Below are positions 14,071-21,005 of a stretch of 21,906 nt of DNA, in pieces. The position numbers and the translations under genes were made by a program. How positions within the stretch are numbered: the stretch's first letter is position 1; the number at the start of each line of letters is the position of its first letter. Origin of the DNA: Chloroflexi bacterium UBA6077 (lineage in GTDB: Bacteria > Chloroflexota > UBA6077); NCBI GenBank assembly GCA_002436065.1, contig DIXP01000020.1, positions 1 through 21,906 on the forward strand. The letters run 5' to 3'. The notes under the pieces are model-generated. The model was not told where the DNA came from, made no database searches, and saw nothing but the letters and a program-made list of their open reading frames with translations.

Positions 14071-14832
14071 TTATTCTTCCTCTTTTTTGCCGATGATTGC
14101 GAGGAATATCTCCTCCAATGTGGGTTGTTTTTCAACGTACTCCACCTTTGCGGGCGGGAACAGCTTTTTCAGCTCCGCGAGTGTGCCGTTGGCGATGATC
14201 TTGCCCTCATGCAGAATGGCAATTTGATCGGCAAACTGTTCAGCTTCCTCCAGATACTGCGTGGTTAGGAATACCGTCGTGCCGCCGTCAGCAAGTTCTT
14301 TGACAACCCTCCAAACCTCAATGCGCGCCTCGGGGTCAAGCCCGGTGGTCGGCTCGTCGAGAAAGATAAGCTGCGGTCTTCCGATCAGGCTCATGGCGAT
14401 GTCGAGTCTGCGGCGCATACCGCCCGAATAGGTGGAAACTCTGCGGTCGGCGGCATCGGTCAGGGCGAAGCGGTTCAGTAAATCCTCCGCGACCTGACGC
14501 GGATTTTTGAGGTGCCGCAGCTTAGCGATCATGATCAGATTTTCCCGCCCGGTCAAAATCTCATCCACGGCGGCAAATTGCCCGGTCAGACTGATCGACT
14601 GCCGCACATAGTCGGGCTTCGCCGCAACGTCAAAGCCGTTTACGGTGGCGGTTCCGCCTTCCGGTTTCAACAGTGTGGTGAGGATTTTGACAATCGTTGT
14701 CTTGCCCGCGCCGTTGGAACCGAGCAGGGCAAAAATACTGCCTCTTTCCACCTCAAAATCCACGCCTTTCAGAACATGAAGCTGTTTGTAGGACTTTTGC
14801 AGCCCTTTCACTTGGATTGCCTGGTTTTGCAT
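14071..14832 (-). CDS. ABC transporter ATPase (DrrA-like)
   Basis: This nucleotide-binding subunit of an efflux ABC transporter has every expected motif: Walker A GSNGAGKTT, Q-loop region SLTGQFAAVDEILTG, signature YSGGMRRRLDIA, Walker B LIFLDEPTTGLDPEAR and TTQYLEEAEQ, where drug-export relatives often have Gln instead of the switch His. The C-terminal extension (PTLEEIFLAIIGKKEEE) is typical of DrrA-type subunits. The preferred start is the ATG at 14832; an in-frame GTG at 14841 adds three residues but has no ribosome site. It follows the pentapeptide-repeat gene closely and directly precedes the permease. Confidence 0.87.
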   Translation of the reverse strand: MQNQAIQVKGLQKSYKQLHVLKGVDFEVERGSIFALLGSNGAGKTTIVKILTTLLKPEGGTATVNGFDVAAKPDYVRQSISLTGQFAAVDEILTGRENLIMIAKLRHLKNPRQVAEDLLNRFALTDAADRRVSTYSGGMRRRLDIAMSLIGRPQLIFLDEPTTGLDPEARIEVWRVVKELADGGTTVFLTTQYLEEAEQFADQIAILHEGKIIANGTLAELKKLFPPAKVEYVEKQPTLEEIFLAIIGKKEEE

Positions 14833-14844
14833 ATCCTTCACTCT

Positions 14845-15711
14845 TTATATAATAGTAACGTTTGATAAATCGGCCCCCATGCCCTTGAGGGCGTTGTAGC
14901 TCAGCTTATCCATTATCGCGCCGTCAAACCTAATGGTCTTGATGGCGTTGTAGTATTTCTTGGACAGGGAAAACGGCGGTGTAAAGGACACATTCTTGAG
15001 CGTCGCGCCCTTGAACGTAACTTCATTCAGCGCCGCCTCGCCGAACTTGACGCCGACAAAGGTGTGCCCTTCGAGAGGAAGCCCCCGCAGGTCGGAATAT
15101 TTGAAGTCCACGCCGGTGAAGATACATCTCTCAAAGACCGTCTTTCTAAGGTCGCACATGGTCAGCTTGACATCGATTAGTTTTACATTGACGAATTTTG
15201 CTCCGACCATCCCCGACACTTTGAACTCCGTACGCACAAGTATGGACTTATTGAAGCTCGCATCCGCAAGGTCGACGGTGTAGAAGTTGCAGTCCGTCAG
15301 ATTCGCGCCGTCAAAATTCGCTTCGCGCACTTCGCTGGCCTTAAACGAGCTGCCGGTCAGGTCCGCGCCCGAGAAGTCGGAGCCGCGCAAATTGCTCGCT
15401 TCAAATCTTCCTTTATGTGCGGTAACACCCGCGAAGTCGCTCTTCGGCAAGTTGCTCGCGCTGAAGTTGATCAACAACTGCCGCTCCAGCGAGCGGGAAA
15501 GGCCGGCGGCCTCCCGCACCGTTTGCTCAATGTCTCCGATGCTGTCGATGGTCATCTGAAAAGCCGTTTCATCGTCCTTGCCCTCGGCTTTGAGTTCACG
15601 AAATCGCTCCTGCAAGTCGGAGAGCAGGTCGGCCTTCAGTTCATCGACACTCTTTACCCCGTCGTAAGGCGCAAAAACGCCATTCAAATAGTTCGCTAGT
15701 TTTTCATTCAT
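14845..15711 (-). CDS. HAAS/permease-prefix-like domain fused to pentapeptide repeats
   Basis: In this 288-residue protein, residues 1-70 form a helical domain (LANYLNGVFAPYDGVKSVDELKADLLSDL and the GKDDETAFQMTIDSIGDIE segment). It resembles the short N-terminal domain found beside PadR regulators and in some ABC-2 permeases. From about residue 85 to 235 it is a run of pentapeptide repeats of the A(D/N)LXX type, predicted to form a right-handed beta-helix. Pentapeptide-repeat proteins include DNA-mimic gyrase protectors, but many have no known role. It has no signal peptide or membrane segment. It follows PadR after 14 nt, with its AAGGAG ribosome site overlapping the PadR stop codon. A cytoplasmic accessory or sensor role for the exporter is inferred. 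Confidence 0.75.
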   Translation of the reverse strand: MNEKLANYLNGVFAPYDGVKSVDELKADLLSDLQERFRELKAEGKDDETAFQMTIDSIGDIEQTVREAAGLSRSLERQLLINFSASNLPKSDFAGVTAHKGRFEASNLRGSDFSGADLTGSSFKASEVREANFDGANLTDCNFYTVDLADASFNKSILVRTEFKVSGMVGAKFVNVKLIDVKLTMCDLRKTVFERCIFTGVDFKYSDLRGLPLEGHTFVGVKFGEAALNEVTFKGATLKNVSFTPPFSLSKKYYNAIKTIRFDGAIMDKLSYNALKGMGADLSNVTII

Positions 15712-15725
15712 AACATCAACTCTCC

Positions 15726-16055
15726 TTACAATAATTTATCGAGCACGCGCTTTGCGTACTCCCAATTGCCTTTGTTGCTGGCATAAGTGGCCTTGCCCTT
15801 TTCGGTGATCCTGAAATATTTTCGCCGTCCGCCCTGGGATTCGTCGCCCCAATACCACTCGATGTCGCCGTCCGCCTCAAGCCGCCGGACGCTGGAATAC
15901 ATCGTGGCTTCCTTCAACTCATACTCGCCGCCCGAGCGCTCGGCAATCAACTTGACAATCTCGTACCCATAACGATCCGCTTCGGATAAGAGCCGTAAAA
16001 TCATCGTATCGGTATGCCCGCGCAACAGGTCGGATGTGATCATGTTCTCACTCAT
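15726..16055 (-). CDS. PadR family transcriptional regulator
   Basis: This 109-residue repressor has the PadR winged helix: LLRGHTDTMILRLLSEADRYGYEIVKLI, the recognition-helix region ELKEATMYSSVRRLEADGDIE and the beta-wing GGRRKYFRITEKG. The short C-terminus ends in WEYAKRVLDKLL. ATG at 16055 is chosen because AGGAG is placed 5 nt before it; an ATG five codons upstream lacks a site. It heads a four-gene minus-strand operon (PadR, pentapeptide protein, ATPase, permease). A perfect inverted repeat overlaps the operon promoter, so PadR probably represses its own operon and is released by a compound the exporter handles. Confidence 0.87.
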   Translation of the reverse strand: MSENMITSDLLRGHTDTMILRLLSEADRYGYEIVKLIAERSGGEYELKEATMYSSVRRLEADGDIEWYWGDESQGGRRKYFRITEKGKATYASNKGNWEYAKRVLDKLL

Positions 16056-16071
16056 ATTATCTCCTGGCATT

Positions 16072-16100
16072 GTTATACATCACATTACCATGTCTGTCAA
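16072..16100 (-). promoter_or_regulatory. Promoter of the PadR-exporter operon
   Basis: On the minus strand TTGACA (16095-16100), a 17-bp spacer and TATAAC (16072-16077) form an almost perfect promoter just upstream of the PadR gene. Confidence 0.72.
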
Positions 16101-16111
16101 GGTAATGTGAT
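16079..16111. promoter_or_regulatory. PadR operator: perfect 11-bp inverted repeat
   Basis: ATCACATTACC (16079-16089) and GGTAATGTGAT (16101-16111) are exact inverted repeats with an 11-bp spacer that contains the -35 hexamer. The left arm occupies the spacer between -35 and -10. Bound protein would block RNA polymerase. PadR sites with an ATGT/ACAT core are known, and this repeat contains ATGT/ACAT. Confidence 0.68.
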
Positions 16112-16162
16112 AAATAGAATGGCTCTTGCCCACATTCATAGGTCCCGTCACCCGAGGCGAGG

Positions 16163-16227
16163 TAACCTTAACCAACGCCGATGCTTGCCTAAGGTTATGC
16201 TGTCGAGCTATGCTAACCTTAACTAAC
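16163..16227. promoter_or_regulatory. Three TAACCTTA sites upstream of the Fic gene
   Basis: TAACCTTA occurs at 16163-16170 and 16214-16221 on the plus strand and at 16190-16197 on the minus strand. Aligned with their flanks the three share TAACCTTARSYAAS. They end about 20 bp before the start codon of the Fic protein, whose C-terminal part contains a winged helix, so autoregulation through these sites is a reasonable inference. Confidence 0.5.
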
Positions 16228-16245
16228 TAGCTGGGGAGGATAGGG

Positions 16246-17402
16246 TTGGCGAGAGAGGAGAAACGAGTTTGGCAGGGCTCGCATGACCTTGGCATCGACC
16301 GACGCTACAGGCGCAATATCGAATACGCCGCATACGTTCCCGACCCCTTGGTGGGACGCTCCATTCTTTTGCCGCCGGATATCTCGGAGGCTCTAGGGGA
16401 AGCGGGACGATGTGTCCGCGAACTGAACGAGAGTGAGCCCATGGTAGCTAGTCCCGAAGCGGTGGCGCGGCTCTTGTTGCGGGCGGAGGCCATAGCTTCG
16501 TCGAAGATCGAGGGCTATGAGGTGGGGCCTCGCAAGTTGCTGCGTGCCGAGGTCGGCCATGCTGTTGCCTCCTCAGTCGAAGAGCGGAGAGACTCCACGG
16601 CAGAAACCGTCCTGGGCAACATTGAAGCCATGCGGATAGCCGTCGGCGAGCTGACCGAGCGTCCCAAACTGGAGCTGGACGACCTCCTGATGCTGCACGA
16701 TGCGCTCATGCGCCACACCCCTACCCCCGAGCTGGGCGGGAAGATACGCACCGCTCAGAACTGGATCGGCAGAACCGACTACGGTCCATATGACGCGGAC
16801 TTCGTCCCTCCGCCCCCAGAGTATGTGGTCGAGCTTCTGAACGACCTGGTCGCTTACATGAACGACGAGGAACACCCGGCGCTCCTTCAGGCGGCCATGG
16901 CTCATGCCCAGTTCGAGGCTATCCACCCCTTCGGCGACGGCAGGCGGCCCCCGTTCGGCGTGGCTCAGCCGCCGATCTCTTGATCTCCGCTCTAGTATCG
17001 GCCCCAATGGTTACGGTAGCCACGGCGGCGAAACTCATCAACCGAAGTGAGGTCGCGACCAACGCAGCCATAGAGCAACTCAGCTCTGCCGGTGTGCTTT
17101 TTCCCATACGAAACGTCCGACGAAACCGAGCATTTGAGGCGAAGGGGTTTGTGGAGCTGTTCACCCTGTTTGAGAGGGAAATGGCGAGTCCCGCTGGTGA
17201 TACTCGTGAGGAGCCTCCGGTTGGCCCCTGCCCCGCCCTTCCACAGCAGAGACACGGGGTACAAGCACAAGAGGTGCATGTGGAACACAGGGAATCTCAA
17301 ACCGCCGCGCCGAGGGAAGCTCCCGTTCATGTTCGGGAGTATCGTCGGAAGGACGGTCGGGTGGTGATGGCGCACACCCGTAACTCACCTCGCAAGCCGT
17401 AG
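16246..17402 (+). pseudogene. Fic family protein, broken by an internal out-of-frame deletion
   Basis: Residues 1-232 of the first frame are normal Fic sequence. They include the N-terminal inhibitory helix SSKIEG (S85, E89, G90) and the start of the active-site motif, HPFGDG (227-232). The expected NGR continuation is missing: the frame reads RRPPFGVAQPPIS and stops at 16983. The C-terminal winged-helix part of the protein resumes in another frame near 16950 (VRRGSAADLLISALVSAPMVTVATAAKLINRSEVATNAAIEQL) and ends at 17402. The roughly hundred residues that normally separate these parts are absent. AMP transfer needs the intact HPFx(D/E)GNGR loop, so the gene is inactive. TTG is the start, after GGGGAGG. 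The last 60 residues of the second frame look unrelated to Fic. Confidence 0.75.
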
Positions 17403-17458
17403 AAGCCTGTACTACTTCTCGAACTAGAACCAGTGCAGGCTATCGGGTTGTACCCAGA

Positions 17459-17638
17459 AAGCTGACGCCGGATCAGATCAAGGCCAAGCTGGCGCAGGCC
17501 GTGAAGGCGGGCACCCTTACCCAGGCCCAGGCAGATGCCTTGCTACAGAAGGTCTTGCAACATCAAGCAGAGTCGCAGCAGGCTGCCGCGAAGGGTGAAG
17601 GCACCGACAAGTCCAGTGAGACCGGAAAAGGTGCCTGA
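17459..17638 (+). pseudogene. C-terminal fragment of an unidentified helical protein
   Basis: The frame reads KLTPDQIKAKLAQAVKAGTL and continues as a helical sequence with TQAQADALLQKVL to a stop codon at 17636-17638. It is typical of regular short helical repeats in secreted or regulatory proteins. The frame is open upstream but has no start codon with a ribosome site, so only the 3' end of a gene remains. No family is named. Confidence 0.35.
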
Positions 17639-17746
17639 CACCATGAGAGCAACGATCGATGCCCACTTGACGGTCACCCAGCGGAACCGGAAGAACCCCC
17701 ATTGGGTCGTGTAGGAGATGAGAAAGCCGGTGATAAGGCTTCCCAT
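17627..17746 (-). pseudogene. Fragment of an integral membrane protein
   Basis: Starting from ATG at 17746 the frame gives about 40 residues with two hydrophobic stretches, SLITGFLISYTTQWGFF and WVTVKWASIVALMVSGTF. This resembles the middle of small multi-pass membrane proteins of the DUF2269 kind. It then runs into unrelated sequence. The 36-bp repeat (17682-17717) encodes its central SYTTQWGFFRFR. Confidence 0.4.
17682..17717. repeat. 36-bp direct repeat, right copy
   Basis: Identical to 13244-13279 in the same orientation. Here it is embedded in the membrane-protein remnant, whose sequence continues on both sides, so this copy is probably the original context. Confidence 0.7.
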
Positions 17747-17772
17747 GTGTTGTAAGGAGCTCTTACTGATCG

Positions 17773-17999
17773 AAAGGACAGAAGCATCAACGGCTCGACG
17801 ATGTGGTTGTAGACGTAGCGTGCGTCATGATCCGGGTCAGGTCGGCGCTCATAGGCTCCCGGCCCGCGATACTCGCCAAGCCAGCCGAGCCAGTGCTCCT
17901 TCTGGGTTCTGTACCAGGCCTTGGGGTTGTCACGAGGCCATCGGACGGTAGCGCCTCTATCGCACGGCACAACGCCTCAATGCTGACGGCGTCACTCAT
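17773..17999 (-). pseudogene. Frameshifted fragment of a conserved hypothetical protein
   Basis: Two minus-strand frames make one broken gene. The first, from ATG at 17999, gives MSDAVSIEALCRAIEALPSD. The second, overlapping from about 17955, gives DNPKAWYRTQKEHWLGWLGE and then a GPGAYERR...RYVYNHIVEPLMLLSF segment. This Trp-rich pattern (KEHWLGWL, GPGAY, YNHIVEP) is typical of a conserved family of unknown function. The 3' part is lost at about 17773. No function is proposed. Confidence 0.45.
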
Positions 18000-18083
18000 G
18001 GTCTCCCTCGACTGTGGTGCCGCATACAGCGGTTGTGCAGCCGGTCGGTGGTTCGGCCCGTGTGACCCAGTTCACAATACGCT

Positions 18084-18548
18084 CTAGAACCGCCATTGTT
18101 GCTCTCTGATCAACTGAAGCACGGTGATACAGCGAATGCCATAGCGAGCACACACATCCGGGATCTTTGGTGCATCGGGTCTCCCGGAGTTCTTCTCGCC
18201 CGAAACCACCGTCCGCCCAGTGATCTTCGCCAAAGCAATCAAGAACGGGTCTGCCTGGTGTCGGAACCTCTTGGTATCGACCAGTCGAGGAAAGTCGCCG
18301 AGGACCTGTCGTACTGCCAGTTGAAGCTCTTCGTCAATGGGATAGAACAGAGCAGGCCGATTCTTCCCCCACTGGTGCAGGTCATCCTCTTGCTTCTCCA
18401 ATTCGTGGAGCACCTCATCGGGGCAGATCAGGCTGCCATTGCCGATCATGCAATCAACGTTGGTCCAGAAGGTGGGAAACGCATCCTGGGGGTATGATCT
18501 GACCCAAGCATCGATGAGCGCGCTTGTGTCCACACAGTATTCGGTCAT
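18084..18548 (-). CDS. DUF4411 PIN-like toxin candidate
   Basis: The 154-residue protein begins MTEYCVDTSALIDAWVRSYP, with the N-terminal acidic residue D7 typical of PIN-like nucleases. ICPDEVLHELEKQEDDL and HQADPFLIALAKITGRTVVSGE supply the other conserved acidic positions. The end (IPDVCARYGIRCITVLQLIREQQWRF) matches the DUF4411 pattern, in which a late basic-aromatic tail follows the last beta-strand. PIN-like proteins cut RNA in a metal-dependent way. Its start codon overlaps the stop of the HTH-protease gene by one base (TGATG), the tight coupling expected of a two-gene toxin-antitoxin-like module. Confidence 0.72.
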   Translation of the reverse strand: MTEYCVDTSALIDAWVRSYPQDAFPTFWTNVDCMIGNGSLICPDEVLHELEKQEDDLHQWGKNRPALFYPIDEELQLAVRQVLGDFPRLVDTKRFRHQADPFLIALAKITGRTVVSGEKNSGRPDAPKIPDVCARYGIRCITVLQLIREQQWRF

Positions 18549-19753
18549 CAGCTACCGGTCGCTGCTGCAGTTGGAAACAGCGTGCGTTCTATGGCACCGA
18601 GATGTTTCAACCGAACATCCAGGAAGTCCGATACATCGCGTGCGGTAATCCTATCCTCATAATAGGCTTCTAGCACCATCCTGGTGTAGCGAATCCCGTT
18701 TCTCTGGACCACCATACGGTAATGTGGAGGATGACCACTGTCCTTATTTAGCTTCTGCATCTCTCTGCGCTGCCGGTAGGCTTCCTCGAACTCCTCCCGT
18801 TTGCGCGCATAGAAGTCCTCCGACGCGGCCCCTATCAGTACGAGCTTGCGGAGAATGACCTCCCTACTGACCCAATACTTATCAGCCAGACTTGCCACAT
18901 CCTCATCTGACCAATCGCGCAGCCCACTCGACCTGCGAACCAGAGGCTCTTGAAGCAAGCTCGCCGACGGCACCAGTACGGCTCCGGCCACTCGATTGCA
19001 GTACACCTCCATCGCGTCGGTCTGAGTAGGCCTCCTCATCGTTGTTTCGTGCAGGTCACAGATTCCACCATTGCGCAGACTCAGGTGCGCAAACTCGTGA
19101 AGCAGCGTAAAGACCCTGCCCCGTGGAGAGTCCTGCCCGTTGACAATGATGCATGGGAGAATGTCCTCGCTGATCGACATGCCACGCATATCGTCCAGCG
19201 GGAGATGCGCTGTCTGGAAAACCAGGACTCCAACATCCTCGAGAGCCATCCTCCAGCTGTTTAGAGCATTGTACTGGTCCGACCAGGAGAACTGAGTCTG
19301 GATCGAAATGGCCAGGTAATCGCGTATCTGATCAGCGACGATCTCAGCAGACTCCCGGGCATCAACTCGAAGGGCCAACTCGATGTTTGGCTCCCCCAGT
19401 TGCCGAGCCAGTTCGATAGCTATCTCTCGGCGGGCCATCGCCCTGCGGATTTCGATGCTCAGTCCCGGAGAAATCACGTCATCAACTCCGTCGGGAAGCC
19501 GGCGGAAATCGTGCATCGCATCGAAGGTCTTCGGAGGTTCCGGCAGATAGAAGACAGCGAGCGGCCTCTTGTAGACGGAGGCGAGTTTTCGAAGTTGAGG
19601 TATGGTAGGACGTAGCTCCCCGCTTTCCCACTGGCACAGCCTGTCGACCGCTACGTCTATCTTCTTGGCAGCTTCCTCTATGGAAAGACGGGAGTCCTTT
19701 CTGGCCCACAGGAGCAGTTCCGGTTTGACAAGAGCATCAACTCGCGATGCCAT
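18548..19753 (-). CDS. XRE-type HTH protein with ImmA/IrrE metallopeptidase domain
   Basis: The 401-residue protein carries a Cro/C1 helix-turn-helix (about residues 10-65, with SIEEAAKKIDVAVDRLCQWESGE) and the conserved KRPLAVFYLPEPP bridge. An M78 peptidase domain follows, with zinc motif HEFAHL (H219, E220, H223) and a likely third ligand in the TDAMEVYCNRVAGAVLVP helix. The C-terminal third (RYTRMVLEAYYEDRITARDVSDFLDVRLKHL) is also typical of this group. Family members bind operators and can be cleaved or cleave a partner to relieve repression. It is the upstream gene of the pair with the PIN-like protein and probably acts as the regulator or antitoxin. GGAG precedes its ATG. Confidence 0.82.
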   Translation of the reverse strand: MASRVDALVKPELLLWARKDSRLSIEEAAKKIDVAVDRLCQWESGELRPTIPQLRKLASVYKRPLAVFYLPEPPKTFDAMHDFRRLPDGVDDVISPGLSIEIRRAMARREIAIELARQLGEPNIELALRVDARESAEIVADQIRDYLAISIQTQFSWSDQYNALNSWRMALEDVGVLVFQTAHLPLDDMRGMSISEDILPCIIVNGQDSPRGRVFTLLHEFAHLSLRNGGICDLHETTMRRPTQTDAMEVYCNRVAGAVLVPSASLLQEPLVRRSSGLRDWSDEDVASLADKYWVSREVILRKLVLIGAASEDFYARKREEFEEAYRQRREMQKLNKDSGHPPHYRMVVQRNGIRYTRMVLEAYYEDRITARDVSDFLDVRLKHLGAIERTLFPTAAATGS

Positions 19754-19814
19754 GGGCCGTCTCCAAAAGGCGCAGAATCACGTTGAGGCAAACGGTTTAT
19801 TGACAGAATTGCCA

Positions 19815-20131
19815 CAGCCAGACCAATTATAGACGAAGGGGACGTTTAGTGTCTCGGCATATTCCAGGGCCTGCTGCATGCCGTCGCCAACGCTGTGGTT
19901 GTTGTCCTTGGCCTCTATGAGGGCGATGGGGATGTTCGGCCTGTAGTAGAGGATGCAGTCGGCCCGTTTCGCCTTGCCGCGTGTCACCAGCTTTCCGCGA
20001 ACGATGATCCGGCCCTTGGTGAAGCTCACCTCTTCCCGAATCTGGGACATCTCATCCCAACCCGCCTGCTTCACGGCCGGGATGATGAACTTCGTGCAGA
20101 TGTCGCGCTCGCTCAGCTGTCTCTTGTCCAC
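19815..20131 (-). pseudogene. N-terminal stub of type I restriction HsdR subunit
   Basis: The frame from GTG at 20131 gives VDKRQLSERDICTKFI and then the HsdR N-terminal nuclease domain. That domain includes KRADCILYYRPNIPIALIEAKDNNHSVG, and the motifs D, ExK and QxxxY (QQALEY) are all present. After VPFVYN the sequence departs from the family and stops about 15 residues later, at 19778. The helicase part of HsdR (several hundred residues) is missing, as are hsdM and hsdS. It is therefore a relic of a lost restriction system. A dispersed repeat copy lies immediately upstream, at 20160-20196, where a promoter or ribosome site would be expected. Confidence 0.7.
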
Positions 20132-20461
20132 ACGGCTCTCCCTGGGCGCCCCTCCCCCTGTCATCCTGAAGCGCAGCGAAGGATCTCCCGTCACAGGTAC
20201 ACCCCTCTCCCCACACTCAGCATCACAGCACATGGCAAGATCACTTGGCAGACTACCAATGACCCAAAGACTACGGTCGGCTTCGCAGCAAGGAAAGAGG
20301 GTCTCGGTTCTCCGGTGGGGAGGCTTTGTCCGGCGCTCATGCTCTACACGGGCAGTGTAGCACCGTGGCCCCCAGCCAGCAACGCTGTTGAAGAAGGCTA
20401 CAGTTGCACCAATGAGTCTCACACTCACATTAGGTCTGCTCTGCGCACACCGGCACACCGC
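20132..20461. other. Intergenic region, 330 bp
   Basis: I see no gene between the HsdR stub and the toxin-antitoxin promoter. It contains one copy of the dispersed repeat; the remainder shows no feature I can name. Confidence 0.45.
20160..20196. repeat. Dispersed GTCATCC...GCGAAGGATCTCC repeat, copy 3
   Basis: GTCATCCTGAAGCGCAGCGA is followed by AGGATCTCCCGTCACAGG. It shares the core and the ACAGG ending with the copy at 6029. Confidence 0.6.
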
Positions 20462-20489
20462 TTGCATCGCTCTGTACATGGCGTATAAT
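20462..20489 (+). promoter_or_regulatory. Promoter of the Phd/HicB-HicA module
   Basis: TTGCAT (20462-20467), a 16-bp spacer and TATAAT (20484-20489) form a good promoter. The start would lie near 20496, giving a leader of about 26 nt before the GTG at 20522. Confidence 0.6.
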
Positions 20490-20496
20490 ATGTACA
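20473..20496. promoter_or_regulatory. TGTACA inverted-repeat operator
   Basis: TGTACAT (20473-20479) and ATGTACA (20490-20496) form a perfect inverted repeat around the -10 box with a 10-bp spacer. Each half contains the palindromic core TGTACA, which is the core known for YefM-YoeB operators. The antitoxin encoded just downstream has a Phd/YefM-like N-terminus. Confidence 0.6.
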
Positions 20497-20521
20497 TGCT
20501 ATGCAGCGTCGAGGAGGGCCC

Positions 20522-21004
20522 GTGGCTGCCACCTCCACTGAACCAATGATACGCGAAGTGAACGTAACCGAAGCTCGCAAGCTCATCAGCCAGATTCTGG
20601 ATGAGGCAGTGAAGGGGGGAAGGCCCGTTGCCGTCGTCCGGGACAAGAAGGATGAGGCGCTGTTCATTGGGCGAGAATTGGTGCGCAGGCTTCTGGAGGG
20701 CTACCAACTTCATGTCAACATCACGCCCCACGAGGATGGCAAGGGCTTCACACTGTGGGTCCCTGAGCTAAAGGTGGTGGCTGATGGGGCTTCCGCCAAG
20801 GAAGCTCGGGTGAATCTTCTGGCCGCCGTTCGTTCCTACGTCCGTGACTACTTCGAGCAGTTTGACTTCTACAAGCACCTTGCCGACAAGTTAGAGCAGC
20901 ACCCTTATGTCTTGCGCCTTAGCCTGGCCAGGGACGATGGCGAACTCTTGGAGATGCTCTTCGGAAGGAAGCCCACAAAAGAGTCTTCTTCGGCAGCAGC
21001 CTAG
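20522..21004 (+). CDS. Antitoxin-like protein: Phd/YefM-like N-terminus plus HicB-like domain
   Basis: The 160-residue product has two parts. Residues about 9-58 (MIREVNVTEARKLISQILDE, then GGRPVAVVRDKKDEALFIG) follow the Phd/YefM pattern, a DNA-binding antitoxin fold. Residues about 61-112 (YQLHVNITPHEDGKGFTLWV and then ADGASAKEARVNLLAAVRSYV) follow the HicB pattern, which neutralises HicA-type toxins. The tail is Ser/Ala-rich. The GTG at 20522 is chosen because GAGGAGG (20511-20517) is 4 nt upstream; the ATG at 20501 would place the ribosome site inside the gene. The toxin-like gene starts 1 nt after the stop codon. The promoter carries a TGTACA inverted repeat. Confidence 0.7.
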   Translation: MAATSTEPMIREVNVTEARKLISQILDEAVKGGRPVAVVRDKKDEALFIGRELVRRLLEGYQLHVNITPHEDGKGFTLWVPELKVVADGASAKEARVNLLAAVRSYVRDYFEQFDFYKHLADKLEQHPYVLRLSLARDDGELLEMLFGRKPTKESSSAAA

Positions 21005-21005
21005 T

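Noticed and set aside
20425..20731. Upstream extension of the HsdR frame to 20731
   Set aside because: The extra residues are antisense to the toxin-antitoxin promoter and run through a dispersed repeat; HsdR-like sequence begins only at the GTG at 20131.
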